The position numbers were made by a program, and so were the translations under genes. The notes beneath the pieces were generated by a model. It ran no database searches and was not told the origin of the DNA. It saw only the letters and a program-made list of their open reading frames with translations. From Stratiolaelaps scimitus (Eukaryota > Arthropoda > Arachnida > Mesostigmata > Laelapidae), in contig JABWDB010000001.1 in assembly GCA_019614645.1 (NCBI GenBank), positions 22,251,501-22,315,500 of the forward strand: a stretch of 64,000 bases of DNA. Reading direction: 5' to 3'. Of this stretch, positions 25,523 to 39,100 are shown piece after piece. Position 1 is the stretch's first letter; each line of letters begins with the position of its first letter.

Positions 25523-27800
25523 TCGGTTGGCAGGTCGGTGTGTGTGCGTGTGTGCCAGCAAGCTTGGGTCGCTTCAACCGAGCGACCGATCAACGGGTGG
25601 ATAGATGCAACGATCGATTAACCGGATCGCGATCGCCGCTGCCGTGTAACCAACCATTCTCTATATTCTCCCTCGGCAGAGAGGAGAGCCTCAAACGCAT
25701 ATTGCCTGCATTGCAGTAGCTGTAGCAGCAGCAGCAGCAACAGCCGCTCCCCTCCTGAGACCTACTTCGTTCCGTTTTCCCGCTCGATCGATCGGGGATC
25801 GTAGTGGACAGCAATGACTTACATAGATAAGCAGGGAAGCAAGTGTCATCACAGCTCAGACGCTTAGCCACAGTAGTACGCGGTCGTCGGCTGGCAACGG
25901 ACACGACAATGAACCTTGTCGCTCGATTGAGTCGAAAGTGGCCGCTTTCTCTCCGTTCGCTTCCCTTGGTGCTTTGTCCTACCACTGCCTCGTGGTGACA
26001 GTCATGTTGGCAAGTGATGGTGAAGGTCGGCCTGTGGCACGTTTTTTTTTCTTTCGAAAAACCTTCCTGAAATCGTCTCCATTGTGTCAACCGATCCTAG
26101 GCATCAAGGGCGAGCTATTGTAGGTGGCATTAATTTGCGAGGAGCATGGCGACGATCATGAGGCACGGCTCGACCCGTAGATGAACGGCTTCATGAGCTG
26201 CTTCATCACAGCATCGACGCCTATTTGCGATAGATAGCCGAGCGTTGGTCACTCGTCGTCTATCGCGGCCTGACGACGGATTCATTGGCCTTAATAACCA
26301 CCAACAGTTAACAGCGCTATGTTGCTGCGCTCTGTCAATTTGCTCCCAGCCACTCAGCCGTCTCAGTGGGTAGCTTCATCGATCGACGTATTTACCTATT
26401 TTCGCTGATGGCGTGTACGGTGACATTGGCCAAGGGTGACGAAGCTGAAGTACAGTGAAGTCGATGCCGAGGTCGGCTACTAGCCGGGTGTCGCAGCGAG
26501 AGAACAAAGAGCCCACCAGTTTTTCTCAAGGCCTCTTCATCTGATGAACACAACACATCGCGGTAGAGGTCCTTACTAGCGTACACGTACGCATATATAA
26601 CTGCAATGACACGATATCGTTCCCTCTCTCTATCTCTCTCTCTCGCGCGCGCGCTTTTCGAAGGTCCCTTAATATTTGCTATAGTATACGCCAGTTAGCG
26701 TGCTGCCTTTTAACACAGCACGTGTCGGTAGATCCGTGTCTCCATGTGCGCCCCGATGAGAGAAGCAAAACGCTTTATAATAACAGGGCAGGACGAGCTG
26801 CTTGCATGCGAAGCGGTCGACCGGTCGCCCCCGCTCCGGCAGGGATAACGGCAAAAAGTCTAGTAAGGAAGGACGGAGCGCAGCAGACGCTTAGGATCGC
26901 CACCGAAGGGGGATTGGATATGGAGGTCGTGGGAAGTGCTGCGAGAGGCAACAGCGGTGGCAGAAAAGCTGCTGCTGCTGCCGCCGTCGCCGCAGCAGCA
27001 GCTCCTTAGTCACTGGGCGCCGGCGCTGTCGCCGCTGCGGCTGCTGCATTTTCTGAAAAGTCGACATCTTGACTTGTTCTTAGACGAGGAGTGGTAGCAT
27101 GGGTGGAAACCGGGGATCGTGGGTGGAAAACCGACCCATCCGCATATCGCCCTCGGGGCAAAAGGCCGCCACTACCAACGAAGCCGCCACTGCCGCTGCG
27201 TTACATTAAAAGTAGATCGACCAGTGCTGCGCCGCCCCCTCTCTGCGACGACGTGCTGTCTACCCTCCTGGTGTCGTGGGTCGGCCCTAGACTAGCAAGG
27301 TGGTGGTGGTTGCCCGCCACCGCGTTCCGCACTTAACCGAACGTCATCGTGACATATGAGCTCGCTAACTGCCCGTGACTTGTCGAAGACATTAGCGATG
27401 TCGGTGACGGAAGCGGCTCAAGATATTTCGCTAATCGTATCAGCTCGCCGCACGCCAAGCATAATAACACGACATAGAGCAGCAGCAGGAGCAGCATTGG
27501 TAGATGGCCGTTGCAGTAGTCGAGCAGTAGGCATATTAGTAGCCAAGATCTCAAGGTAGGCTGCCCCCCCCCCCAGACGACAACGACGACGATGTGCAAA
27601 CAAGGGACTCTGAGGCTAAGAGTCACTGTAGTCGCAGTGGGTTTCCACCACGTGTCGATAACAAGAGAACTAAGCGATGTACAGACATGAATAGAAAAAT
27701 GATGATGTTGCTGATCGTCAATGGGTCTGTTATACATGGAAATTGGAATTGAAATGAGACTCAGTCGTAATCTTTAGCTGTACAAATTTACGCTGGGGGC

Positions 27801-27828
27801 ATATATATATATATATATATATATATAC
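27801..27828. repeat. (AT)n microsatellite
   Basis: An AT dinucleotide tract of about 28 bp. Confidence 0.9.
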
Positions 27829-28166
27829 TACAAGCAGCAACGAGCTCAGCTATAACCACCAAAACCACAATTCAGGTGGTGTGTAGCTTGGCAATTAGCT
27901 ATTGAAACAAAGCGAAAAATCTCAGTAAATTGTAGTATGATACCATACTACGGCAGCGAGCATTACCCATCATCAATAGTTTATCAGGCTGTACAGGTGT
28001 CCACTTGAAATTCATGAAAAGCTATTTTTCGTCATCCCTGTTCATAGACGGCGCGCCGCGAATCCAATTGCCTGATTCGAACCTGATGTATTTTGCACGA
28101 TGTCTAGGTACATGCGAATATTGACTTTAGCCGCAAGGCAAACATCGCCAATGTCTCTATTCGGTT

Positions 28167-28519
28167 TCAATCAATACATTGTCTGGCGTGCAGCGTAAAC
28201 ATGTTGTTTGTCTGGTGTATGCCAATGAAATCCCGCAGATATATGTACTCGCTAACGTAAACTGCAGAAAACGAAAACGCAGCCCAGTTCCACCGAAGAA
28301 AAGCGCTGTTTAACCGGCCGGGTAATTCGGCGATTCGGGCTTCGCGTGCTCTCGGCCATTAAATGTACCGTTAACGAACGAAGAAATTAAAGTGAAAACG
28401 CGCTGTGGCCAGACAAATGTTGTCTTGAGTTTCGTCATTAGCAGCACGTGTGAATCCTGAACCGGCATTTCCCTAGAGCGCAAGCTGTTCCGCAGTCGCT
28501 CCAAGTAGAATTCGACATG
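28167..28519 (-). CDS. Candidate 3' end of a gene: two short exons with a 107-bp intron
   Basis: Exon A (28519 to 28369) is open for 50 codons plus one base. It begins after a GGTTTAG acceptor-like site and ends at an AACG|GTACAT donor-like site. Exon B (28261 to 28167) follows a strong pyrimidine tract ending in TTTTCTGCAG and ends at a TGA. The 107-bp intron is a usual insect size. The one base left from exon A plus two bases from exon B complete a Val codon, so the frame continues (…SSFVN-V-YVSEYIYLRDF…). The joined tail of about 80 residues has an ordinary mixed composition and no homopolymers. I do not recognise a family. No start codon or upstream exon was established, so this would be a C-terminus only. 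It may be chance. Confidence 0.25.
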
Positions 28520-31500
28520 CTAAACCAGCTCGTTACTGTCATATGAAATTGTAGTATAGAGGTCGTTCGCAGAGGGGAGAAAACGCCCACGTCATTTGCG
28601 ATCTCAACGGGAATCTGGGAAGCCACGGCGGATATATGATTTCGCCCAGCGGCTTCAAACCGCTCGTGTTGGATCCTCGTCGCTCAAGCAGGCGGTAGCG
28701 AGCCAGTGGAAGGCAATACAGAGATATAACAGTCGACGTTCATATTGACGCTACGAGGATCTACCGCGAAAATGCATAGATCTATAATATTACTACACGT
28801 AACACAGAGACAAGCTGGTGTGTCGTATCTGCCGTGTTACTCCGCGTTCCAACGCGTCGTAAAAAAGCGCTTGCATCATTTTTTGTGTCCATTCAAAACG
28901 AATCATTCCACGAATGGAAAATATTAAACCGAAAAATTTGTCGCTATGTCTTCCAGCGCGTCACGGCTGAGGATGCGTTTTCCCGAGACATCTTTTACGC
29001 CAACGGAGGTGTGCTTCCCGGGGTGCTTGCCTACGAGCCTGCCAATTACATGATGCATCTCTCTCTCTATATTTTCTCTCTCTCGCGCGCGCCTGGCCTC
29101 GTTCTCAGTCTCGCCAAAAAAGCGCCCTTCATCCCCCGCTCGCAGCCGCACTTCTCGTGCTGCTCTTCCCTTCTCGCGAGACCTCTCCTGCAACTCCTGC
29201 TCCTGCTGCGGCAACGGCGGTAAAGCCCCTCTTTTCGAAGCGGTGCAATAGGAGAGCTTGCGCGTATGATGCAGGCAGCTGCAAGTGTGCAATTACTCGG
29301 GGGCATTGCTGGAGGCGAAACGGGGGACTGGGCTAGGTCAGGCCGGGCGAGACGAGGCGTTGGTTCTCGCGGACGGCATTTGGAAGGGAGACGTCCGTGG
29401 ATGGGTGTGTGCGGATGTGTCTGTGTAGGAACAGGCAAGTGGGACAGTTGTCTGGGGATGTGAGGGGGGGGGGGGGTTCGCTTGTGTGCATGGTGAGGTG
29501 CTGGCTTCCACGGATACCGCTGCTACTGCTGCTCGAGGGCCATCAGAGAATTGCGCGCAGGAGCTGCTCGCGCGCGAGCAGTCAAGCCGTTCCCCTGCCG
29601 TTCCGTTGGCCCACGCACAGCAGCGGTGTTCGGTGCTCGCGAATATCCTGCACCAGCGACAGACCGAAACAGCAGCAGCAGCAGCACTCGCGAATTGGCG
29701 GCGGGCCGAACTTCCGACGGGGGTGGCCCGTACAGCGTTCGGGTGAACAACCAGCACTGTCTATGCTGTCTGTGCCAAGCACGTCTGTGTGGCCGTGACG
29801 GGAGGGTGTCGACATTAGAAACGCATCAGGCGAAATGCAGCCTAGCGTCTCCCCTCGGCTCCTCTTCTCGGCACGACGACGACGACGACGGCGGCAGCGC
29901 TGGCGCAGGCGCTTCTCTTTACAGCGAAGTCAGGCCGCTACAGCAGAGGGAGGCGAGACCCGAGAAGATCTCAACTCATTTGGGCCTTCGTCTGACGGGT
30001 ACGGGATAGTGAGTGTGAAGAGGCTCGGCCTGTCGGCCGATGTCAGTGTTGCTAGCATGGACCTCATCCTCGGCAGGAGATCCACCAGTGTGACGATAGC
30101 TGATAGCGGATCTCACAACTGATGGCTTTCTATCTTTGCTACTCTGTCCCTCTTTCCCTCCGTCCCTCTTTTACTTCCACTGTTCTCCGTCGGTACCGCT
30201 TCTCTGCTCGTGCCTCAATTCGTATCCTACAGCAAGGCGTTTATTTGACTGATGACGATCCTAGAGCGCGAACGGTTGGAGGGTATCGATTGACAGCAGC
30301 GACTGACTCGAACAGGCAGCCGCCGGTGGCAGGGGCCTGTTCCCATGGGTGGCCATTTGTCGCAGGAGTGACCAACCGACTGGGCCGATCATTCCGAAGG
30401 CGAAACTAGAAGCGGGACTAGTCGGGGATATAGAATCTGTCAGCAGGCTCTGCCCACCCGTCGATTGTATGTTGCCAATAAAATTGCCACGTTTAATTCG
30501 TAGACCCGTCTGTAAACACAATCATAGTGAGTTGTCTGTTTGCGTTGCGTGGACAAATGCATGAATTCGACGGGCGTTGGTTACAGTAAGTGGTGACACG
30601 AGTTCATGTGGGCTTCGCTTCTACATCAAGAGGTGTCAACCGCCGCCGCCGCCAACCGCCGGCAGCGTATCCACTCAATTCCTTTCTCGAAACTCGCCCC
30701 TCTGTGCAATGTGTACATCACCGGCACCAATTTCAGCAGGCAGTCGAGTGAATTTCAGTTCTCACGGCTCCATGACTCTGATCTGGGTTTAGTGGCGCAG
30801 AGGGCGTCGGGTCGAGGGGCCCCAGATACGAGGGGATCGAGTGTTGGTTGAGCAAGTTGTGAATTCCGCTAAACGCAAAAGGCAAGCTTGAGAAAGCGAC
30901 GCCGAGCCAGTATTGGGAAGGACATCAGGATCGACGAGGCCCGCTCGAAGAACAGCACCGGACGACGGTCGAGAGACTCAAAAAAGCCTGCTACTCTAGC
31001 CCGCGAAAAAGGACGGCAAAATCAGGATATGTATGTATGTGTGTCGAGCGAGCGAGCGAGCTAGCGAGCGGGTGGCAGGCGGCGGTAGCAGCGGTAGCAG
31101 CGACGACGACTATGCGACGGCTTCGCAAGAGGAGCCGTCGTCCTCATAGGGCACACCAGAGTGCCGAGAGTGGGACGGCGATCGGGCTACGGGCGCCACA
31201 GTATCGGGCCGCAGTTCAACAGTTCAAATCTCGCGCAGGGCGCCCGATTCCCCCTCGTCGTGGGACCCACGACGAGCAGAATCCGTCTGTGATGGTAGTG
31301 CTCTTTCACCATTGGTCGCCACTGGGAACAACCTCCCGCGGTACCCGCCACTAGCCGCCATGGCTCCCGACAAGCGAACTGTGGGTTCAGCCGCTGGCTG
31401 TGGCCCAAGCTGAGGAGGAAAAAGAATGCGCCCCACGGAAAGAAAAACCCGGGAAAAGTTGAAATCGGAGAACCAATAGCGGATCGAGTGTTTGCTCAAC

Positions 31501-32755
31501 TTATCTACGTGTTGAGTCTCGGCGAGAGAGTATGCTAGTCCGCTTGCGAGAGCCCCGGAGAAATGTACGTATGCGGAGCACTGCGTACGAGCTCTTGGTC
31601 GAGGGTTTGCCCTGGCGGAGGCAGTGGTAGTCCATACTGTTGCTCCTCCGGCGTAGCGAGTCCCCCTTAGGACTCCGCTTCTATGAAGGAAACTCCGTAA
31701 CCAAACCGCACACCTCCGTCCCTTGTGGGACGCGCAAAACGGCCTTCTGCAATAATAACAACACAAGTTCTTGAAGAACGCAACGAGTTGCACCACGTCT
31801 CTACATATCGAATGTGACTTTGCAGCAGGCCGCTTTTGCAATACCTTTCAAATTGAAGAGGGTGCTTACTGATGAGCGAACGAGGCCGCCTTCGCTGTTC
31901 GTTTTTTATTGTACACTAAATATATCACATGATAAATCGTCCAGCTGCATCTGCGAATGTCGCTTCTTGGACCGATCGAATTGTGTTCCTCTAACTCATG
32001 GCAACTACGCTTTTTGACCGTCTTGATGTGACACTTCATAGGTTATGTTATTACACTTAATATAACAGTATCTGACGTAACAAGACGCCCCGCCCCCCCA
32101 GAAATGTTGCCTTTGTTTTAAGGTATGAAATGAGTTGGAGCGCATATCCACAGCGGCACCAATCGGCCGGGTATGCACCAGGCGATGATCAGTTGGCGAC
32201 GACATGTCAAGGCTCTCTCTCTATTTGTTGCCGTCTGTAAGAACTCGGCCACTACTTCAGGACCATGGCAAGAGCAGATGGCGCCTCGGGTGTGGCGCAT
32301 CGCCTTTGATTATATGATTATAGCTACTGAAGTTGATTTCTGCAGGCACTTCTCCCCAACAAAGATCAACCCACTTTGTTCGGGAACTGTTCTATTTATT
32401 TCAAAGGAAGACGAGTCAAATCATAAAATGCAATCACCTTATCACACGTGCGACGGCTGTACTGAGCTAGCCGCATAGATGTGGATCGGTAAATCACGCA
32501 AACGAGCAAGTGACTCCCGAAGGCACAGCCAGGCAAACAGATCGGCGGGCATAGATAAACACGGAGAACGTATAATGTTATTATGGATGTGGATACCGTT
32601 TAATAACTCGAGTTATCTGCATAGCATACAAAAGAAGATAATAAAAGTGTGTTTCTCAATCTTTGCTTATGTGTGTGTGTGTGTCCATGCGTTTGAATAT
32701 CTAATCGTCATAATAACAATAAGAATAATAAATTATGAACGTTATTTTATTGTGA
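28520..32755. other. Gene-free stretch, GC-rich to 31.8 kb and then AT-richer
   Basis: No supported exon was found. A 205-codon minus-strand frame (31224-31841) has no domain and no start support. A CT tract passing into alternating GC occurs at about 29060-29092. Confidence 0.55.
29464..29476. repeat. G13 homopolymer
   Basis: Thirteen G residues in a row. Length error in reads is likely here. Confidence 0.85.
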
Positions 32756-33418
32756 TTACTTTTCTATTCGATTGATAATGGCAAATACAGTATGTAATTG
32801 CTCATTATGTCTTGGTAAACATTTCACCGCGGATACAATACAAATTGGGCAATTAGCACGAAGGGCTTTTGTTCCAGTTAGCAAATAATGATACCATAAG
32901 TAAATGATGATACGATCGACGCTGACAGAATGCCCGATGAACATGGTTGCTATTCAAAAGTCTTCCAACTCTCTCACGTTTCTCAAACTATTGAAAGCTC
33001 TTATATCGAGTGAGGTGCAGCCGTTAGAAATAACTGAAACGGTTTCTTTCGCCGTTTGGGCAGCGATGCATAGATGTACATCGAAATGCTCACTAGCTGT
33101 TGTCATTATTACAATTATTAACGAACATTTAATGTCTTGTAGCACGCATTCCGTTGTATCAAGACGTCTGTAGGGCAGTATTGGCTCTTCGAATATGATG
33201 CTGTTAGCACCATCAATGTTCACGGGTTTAAACATACACAATTGGTGGTGCATGACTCTGTGCGAACCGTCGAACGTGGACACCATTAGATCAAAGCCAA
33301 GGATGTACCCTATATATCTGTAATGATACTCGCTGCTGGATGAGTCGACGCTCAGGACCGTATTGGATCTACTGCTAACGGCCGGGTCATCGTCAGCGAA
33401 AGGCAAACAAACACCTTA
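32756..33418 (-). pseudogene. Unidentified long minus-strand reading frame interrupted by one TGA
   Basis: From just after a TAA at about 33419 the minus strand is open for about 155 codons, to a TGA at 32954-32956. It then continues in the same frame (IATMFIGHSVSVDR…) for about 65 more codons to a stop at 32756. Only one stop therefore interrupts roughly 220 codons in a stretch of moderate to low GC, where chance ORFs are short. Composition is protein-like, without simple repeats. The end of the first part (TSLDIRAFNSLRNVRELEDF) has leucine-rich-repeat-like spacing, but that is weak. The second part has a Cys/His-bearing stretch (ANCPICIVSAVKCLPRH). I do not recognise a family. It could be a decayed gene or element, a gene with stop readthrough, or coincidence. 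No good ATG opens the first part, so an upstream exon would be needed. Confidence 0.25.
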
Positions 33419-33673
33419 GGCTCAATTCGTATGACAACGATTCGTCCCCGAGCAATAATAACAGCAACAGCACGTACGGTGGAGCCGCAGAGCGGAGAAC
33501 CACGCAGGACCTCTGTGATAAACGCTGTGGAAATCGGTCAGCTCAACAACACTCGTCTTCTATCTAGATAGATGAAGCGAGCTAGCGTTGATCAACTTGT
33601 CGCGCGTTACCCTCTAATGACCTTTATCTCTCTTAAAACTATATATATATGAAGTAGCGGCGAAGTGTACGAC

Positions 33674-33676
<3 letters not shown>

Positions 33677-33722
<46 letters not shown>
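33677..33722. repeat. (TA)n microsatellite
   Basis: An uninterrupted TA tract of about 44 bp. Confidence 0.9.
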
Positions 33723-33724
<2 letters not shown>

Positions 33725-36088
33725 TTCAACATCGAAAGCAGGCAATCGGAGCTGATATACACATCCGTATGCTGTATCGCCGTCAGGTAATTTTATGCTG
33801 CCAGTTATCTCGAGCAGAGGTGGCAAACATAGAAGGTGTCCTCCTAGACAGATACATAACCGGCCAACATGTATTTTATTTCTCGTTGTAGAACTATTTA
33901 GATAGATTGACAGAATAACTGAACAATAACAGAACAACCTCTCCACCTTCTACATTGACATTGCAGCTGAAGTTTCGCAGACGAACCATTCCGATATTGG
34001 TGAACAACACTAATACGCTATTCCTAAACGCCTAAACGCATGTAAAATGACATACTGCATTGATAAAATTCGTTAGGACTTCTTTTTCTCTGATTCTTGT
34101 CTTTCGAGATCCTCTTGGGCGATGTCCTTTGCGAATTTCCCTTCAAGCGGGGGGAAACTCACGGCCACGGATGGAGGCCGACCCCCCAGACCCCAATACA
34201 GACGCACACACACACGAATATAGTCCATACGGTCCATGACCATGCTCACAAGGAAGACAAGTGCCAGAACCGCCATGTCTCGTGTTCTTCTCGCAGCTTT
34301 TGAAAAATTCCCATGCTCTGCGTCGCCTCAAACGTTCCGGAGAAGCAACGGCCGGTCCCGTGTCTTTTTATTTCTTTCTTCCGTTCATTCGTTCGTTCAT
34401 TCTTTCTTTCTGCCCAGTCTCCGCCTACTTCGCCTACTCTCAATGTCTTCTCTGGACTACACCATCAGTGCAGCTACTGCATAGTATGATGACCGAGCGA
34501 CTGGCAATGCGGCGGCGGTGGCGGCTGATGGTGGTGGTGGTGCTACTGCTGTTGCACCGTAGGAGTGCTCTCCCGGCGGAGGAGAGCGCACCATTTCTTC
34601 GGGATGGGGGGCCGAGATATTGACACAGATAAATGAAGTGTACCGTTCTAATGTAAATTCCTAGTCTACAGTCGAAACCGGAGCGAGATCCAGGTCTTAC
34701 GGTTTTTCCTCTCTTCTTTTCGAGGCTCACGAGGCTGCAGCTAACACCCCGTAGTTCGGGCCCGTTCCCTCGCACAGCGTTTCCCTATCACCAGCCCTAC
34801 GATGGCGTTCAAAGCGATCCCCGACTCCCCCAGCAGTTCCTTGAATGGAATGGTGGTTGGCTGGCTACCCACCGAGCTACCCGACCGAGCGAGTTCGTTA
34901 GCATGCAAAAGCAGCAGAAAAGCGGATGAAAGCTGCCAGAAGCACGGGCGGGCGGGCAGGGGGAGTATACGTGCGGGGCCGCCCAACGCAAAGCACCGAC
35001 CAAGATGAGAACGGAGAGAGAGCCCACGATGGGGCCAGATTATGGGGATGAAGATGGCGGGCGCATATGGGGGGGCCGGCGAGAGAGAAAGGCAAAACCG
35101 GGCGGAGGCGACGCGCGGGTTGGCAGGGGAAAAGTTCGCCGATCTCGATGCGAAGTAGAAAAGCGCTAAGAATGATTCCCATTGAATGAGTCGAACCGTA
35201 CAAACAGATGTTCGAATTCCCAGCGGAGCGTCGGCACGACAGTGATGACATTCTTCTTAGGGCTTTGTGGAAATCTCGCCGAGCGAGTCAGCGGACAACG
35301 GGGAGGAGAGAGCACCCACGAGTCCCCCTTTCTCCGAGCTTGTCCCCTGCCGGCTAGGCCCTGCCCTGTTCGTCCGCCATCCTTTCCTAGACACCCCTCC
35401 CTTACCGCAGAACCGGTCTTTGGCGCTGGGAGCCAGGGAACACCCGAGAGTCTAGAACCGCGCTGGCAGGGGTTTGTAACTTGGGCATGATGGAACCAGC
35501 CGGCCAGCCTCTCGTGGCTAGCCGACTGGCTGGTGAGCTGCCGAGGATACGGGGGAGTGAAGCAAACCCAACACGCGCTCCACCGCAGAGTCAAGAAACC
35601 TAGTTTTCGCGAACGTTAGCTCCGTTCGCGGGCCCTGCTACTGCTGCTTGTGCCACTATTACTACTGTCGACTTCGTTGTCACCATCGCCACCGCCGACG
35701 CTCCTACGAGCGAACCGCGGACGAACGCCTCTCGGGGAGTTTTCTCCTGCAAGCGAATCATTAGACGAACGCTTGGACAAAACTACTCCACTACTGCTGC
35801 GAGAAGAGTCTATCTATTCTACACATCGCAAAACTCGAAGCCATCCGCACCTCCATAGTGGCTGGATATGAACCTATCCGCCCGGCTCCCAATTCCCGCT
35901 TGCCTGCCGTCACTGCTCGTAGTACAAATTGGCGGTGGATGATAACAATGCCAGTAGGCGTCGTGTGCGCGAGGGTCCTACGCAGCGTCTAGGCTCGGTC
36001 TCGCCCTTCGGCGTCGATCCTGCTGCGGCTTGGCGTCGTCCCTGCCGTGATAGACGTTTCCCGTTGGGTTTTCCGTTGTGAGATGGCA

Positions 36089-36101
36089 GGGGGGGGGGGG
36101 G
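36089..36101. repeat. G13 homopolymer
   Basis: Thirteen G residues in a row. Confidence 0.85.
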
Positions 36102-39100
36102 TTATAGCGTGTACGTGGCGTGCAGAGGCTTGAGCTACTCATTGCCTGCGCGCGGTGAGAACAAGGACTTCAAAGAGAAAGCAATGAAATGAAAGGGTAC
36201 AATGAAACCGTCCGAACGAGCTGCTGTTGGGGCAGTCTTGCACGTCATATAACACTATATTTAAATACCATTGTACAAAGCAGTTGCTAAGATATCCGAA
36301 CAGCTGGTAAGCAGCGAAGCTCCCCGAAGGTAGTTCGAGTTTGGACGAGGTTAGTTACCGATCGGGTTCGATTGAAGACGCCGTCAACAGATTTTCCAGG
36401 TACATTACTCAAGATATTGCAGTAAAAATTGTTCTATCAATGTAATCGCAACTAAATTGGTACGAATACAATATTTGAGGGGTTCTAGAAATTTGATTGC
36501 ACATTTCGGAGAATCATAATTACATATTGCAGGGGGATGAGTGGCTCAGCCAATGATAGGCACATATCGTATAATATCACTAGCGAGCCAGCTAGCTTGA
36601 CGGGTATTATACCCTTGTTTATCGTAAATCTCACCGACAAACCACTTAAAATTCAGTGATTGTTTATGTGAGCTGTGCAAACGCGCATGTTCACAGATCT
36701 GTACCAATTACAGTCAATCACGAATTAGCGACGGCCCGGGTGTGTTTCGTTAGTTTCGAAATCACGAGGACCCCATAGACCCACGCTCACCGCTATCCCA
36801 CCCAGCCGGTATCAGCCGACCATAAAGCATGCCCATATTTCCCAGTTACTTCTCTGCTAGGCAGACAGGCAGGGAGGCTGCTAGCCAATCGCTCAGGCAG
36901 CAGCAGCAGCAACCCCAACGATGCCTGAACGACAACGCCATTTAAACAAATCAAAAGTTGCGCTTCACGTTGCCCTCGGCTTCGAAGCAGCAGTAGCAGC
37001 CTTAAAACGTACGGCGCACTTTACACTCCGCACGACGGCGGTCGCCGTCGCCGCCGCCGCACCCCCGGCTCCACGCACCTGGTCACGAGTTATGGCTCCC
37101 ATAAATTCGTCGCAGCAGCCGCCGCCGCCGCCAACGCTAGCGGCTAGAGCCTCGAACCTTCGGCGTCCTCGTCGGCGTCGTCGTCATCGTCCTGCTATGG
37201 CGTTGGAGAGCGCTGCTCTACGTACGCAGCGCAGCAGTTACCTGCTCCAGCCACGGCTGCAGCTGGTTGAGCCGTTCTGGATGCGGCTTAGTAACTGTAA
37301 CAGCAACACGCCGTTACTTGGCGCCAGTGGAGCGCGCCACCGGTGGGGCCACGACCACAGGGGCACTGGTCTGGAGAGTCGCAGCAGCAGCAGCAGGTCG
37401 AAATGTGTGCAGCAGCAGGACTATTCGCCTGCTCTCTTCTCGTTGCTGGATTGCCAGTCGGTAGTCGTCACACTCGGCTGCTTTTGCTGCCACTGCTGTC
37501 TTGCTCGACTTAGTTCGCCGATGTGGCACACAGCAGCGGCTGCAGCAGCAGCAGCCGTCGTATGTCTGCTTGGCTGGTATAAGTTGCAGCAGCGAGTTTA
37601 GCATCCGGCGTTCGGCATCACGGTACGTCGGGCGCCATCGTACGTTTCTCTTCCCCTTCGAGTGGAGGCTCTATACCGGCCATGGGTCGTTAGAGGAGCC
37701 GGCTGAACGGCGGTAAGTGGGCCCCTGCTGTTACTTCTGCAGCTGCTGCTGCAGCGGCAGTAGCCGACATGAGATAAGGAAGCAAGCAAAATAGAAGGAC
37801 GAGGGTTCACTCGTAGTTCGTTCGTTGTTTCGCTTGTTGTTGTTGTTGTCATTTCTACGGCTGCTGCTGCTGATGTTGTTGCAGCTGGCATTGTTGTTGT
37901 AGTCATTGACATTGTTGCTATTTTCTTGGCTATTCCGTTGCTGTTTGGTTGGTTCAATAGGAGGGGGCGGCGGCGGCGGCGTTCGAACAACAACAGGCAA
38001 AGAACTTAATCAATGGTCGTTTGATTCCATAGGGTTAACCGGTAGAAGGTGTAACAGCAGCAGCAGCGGCAACTCCTCGGTCTCGATGGAGAAACGGAAC
38101 GACTAGAACGGCTGGAAGCCAGAGGGGCAAGCCGGTCGGCCTCGTTCGCCTTGTTCTCTTCTGACTCCAGTGTTCGCACCCGGCGTCCAGTCGGGCATAC
38201 CGTAGCGCTTAGGCTAGAGCCGCCGCCTCTGCCGCCGTTGCCGGTCGGCAGGCGGGCAGCGCTTGCCCGGCGGCGGTGGCCATCTTGCTTAGAACTTGCT
38301 TACTGGCGCACGCCCGCCGGCAGCTCTTTGTTCGATCGCGATTCCGCCTCCATTCCAATTTGTTCCTTTTACGAGAGACTGAGGACTCGAGCCGAGACCC
38401 GTTCGGTTCGCCACGGGAGATGTTAGTTTCCTCGGCGGTGTCGATCTTCGCTCGAGTGGCCGCCGCCTCGTTTGTCACCACCCCGGTCTTGACCCTCCCA
38501 GCCCGCCTTGCCGATATCTCAGCTGGTCTGTCCAGCGCCGCGGTGTGCCGAGTGACCCTCAGGGCTCTCGGGGCTTCTCCCGGTTTTTTGCTGAAATGAG
38601 GCGAGCACGCATTCTCTGAGCTTCTTTTCGGCCTTCTCATCTAGGCCCGAACTGTTCTCTGTCCACACGATGGTGGCAAAGGTCAAAGGACATGCAAGGG
38701 CTGCTTTTTCTCATGTTAGCTCCGCAATCCTGTCGTTACTGACGGTCGAGGCTTCGGTGGCCCCGACTCGAGCCGCGTCCTCCCAGCGTCTTTCCTCAGT
38801 GATTTCCTTGGCTCATCCGTTCTGGCCCTCGCTGCCAATGTAGCTATCAGGAACCTATTTGCTTCATGTCTGTCTTGTCTCGTCGAGAATTTCAATTTGT
38901 CTCTATTCAATATCAGTGGCCAACAGGGTTTTACATAAGAGTGCACCTTCGACACCTAGATTCAAGACATCGATCGTCATCTGCAGTTCACTTTGTGCAG
39001 ATACTTTACCAACGTAGGTTAACTTCGAAGGTCATGAATGAATGTTTCATGAGCGCGTAAGAAAAAAATTCGGATAATTTGCACGAGGCTCAGAAGCAGG

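Larger units (their letters stand above)
17577..28166. other. Gene-free stretch, microsatellite-dense
   Basis: No supported exon was found. A plus-strand frame at 18382-18666 contains one hydrophobic segment, but it starts at TTG and begins over a GCT repeat. A short ATG frame at 22850-22940 (MALRIDWEKNPIIDG…) has a GTATGA donor-like site but nothing else. The remainder is repeats and unremarkable sequence. Confidence 0.55.

Noticed and set aside
28070..28085. GATTCGAAC motif resembling a tRNA T-loop (also checked near 25425, 31215 and 51620)
   Set aside because: The five bases on either side do not pair as a T-stem, and no acceptor or anticodon arm can be built at any of these sites.
31224..31841. 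205-codon minus-strand frame
   Set aside because: No domain is recognised, the start is weak, and the composition resembles that of other chance frames in this GC-rich stretch.
33385..33405. FADDD in the 33-kb minus-strand frame, similar to a reverse transcriptase YADD box
   Set aside because: No other reverse transcriptase motif appears at the proper spacing on either side, so it is taken as coincidence.
36921..37601. 226-codon plus-strand frame beginning with ATG
   Set aside because: It is built largely on GCC/CAG-type repeats giving Ala, Pro and Arg runs. There is no recognisable domain, and the other strand is partly open.
38641..38840. Plus-strand frame (VAKVKGHARAAFSHV…) reminiscent of a retroelement gag
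   Set aside because: There are no zinc knuckle, protease or reverse transcriptase motifs nearby, and the resemblance is too short to support.
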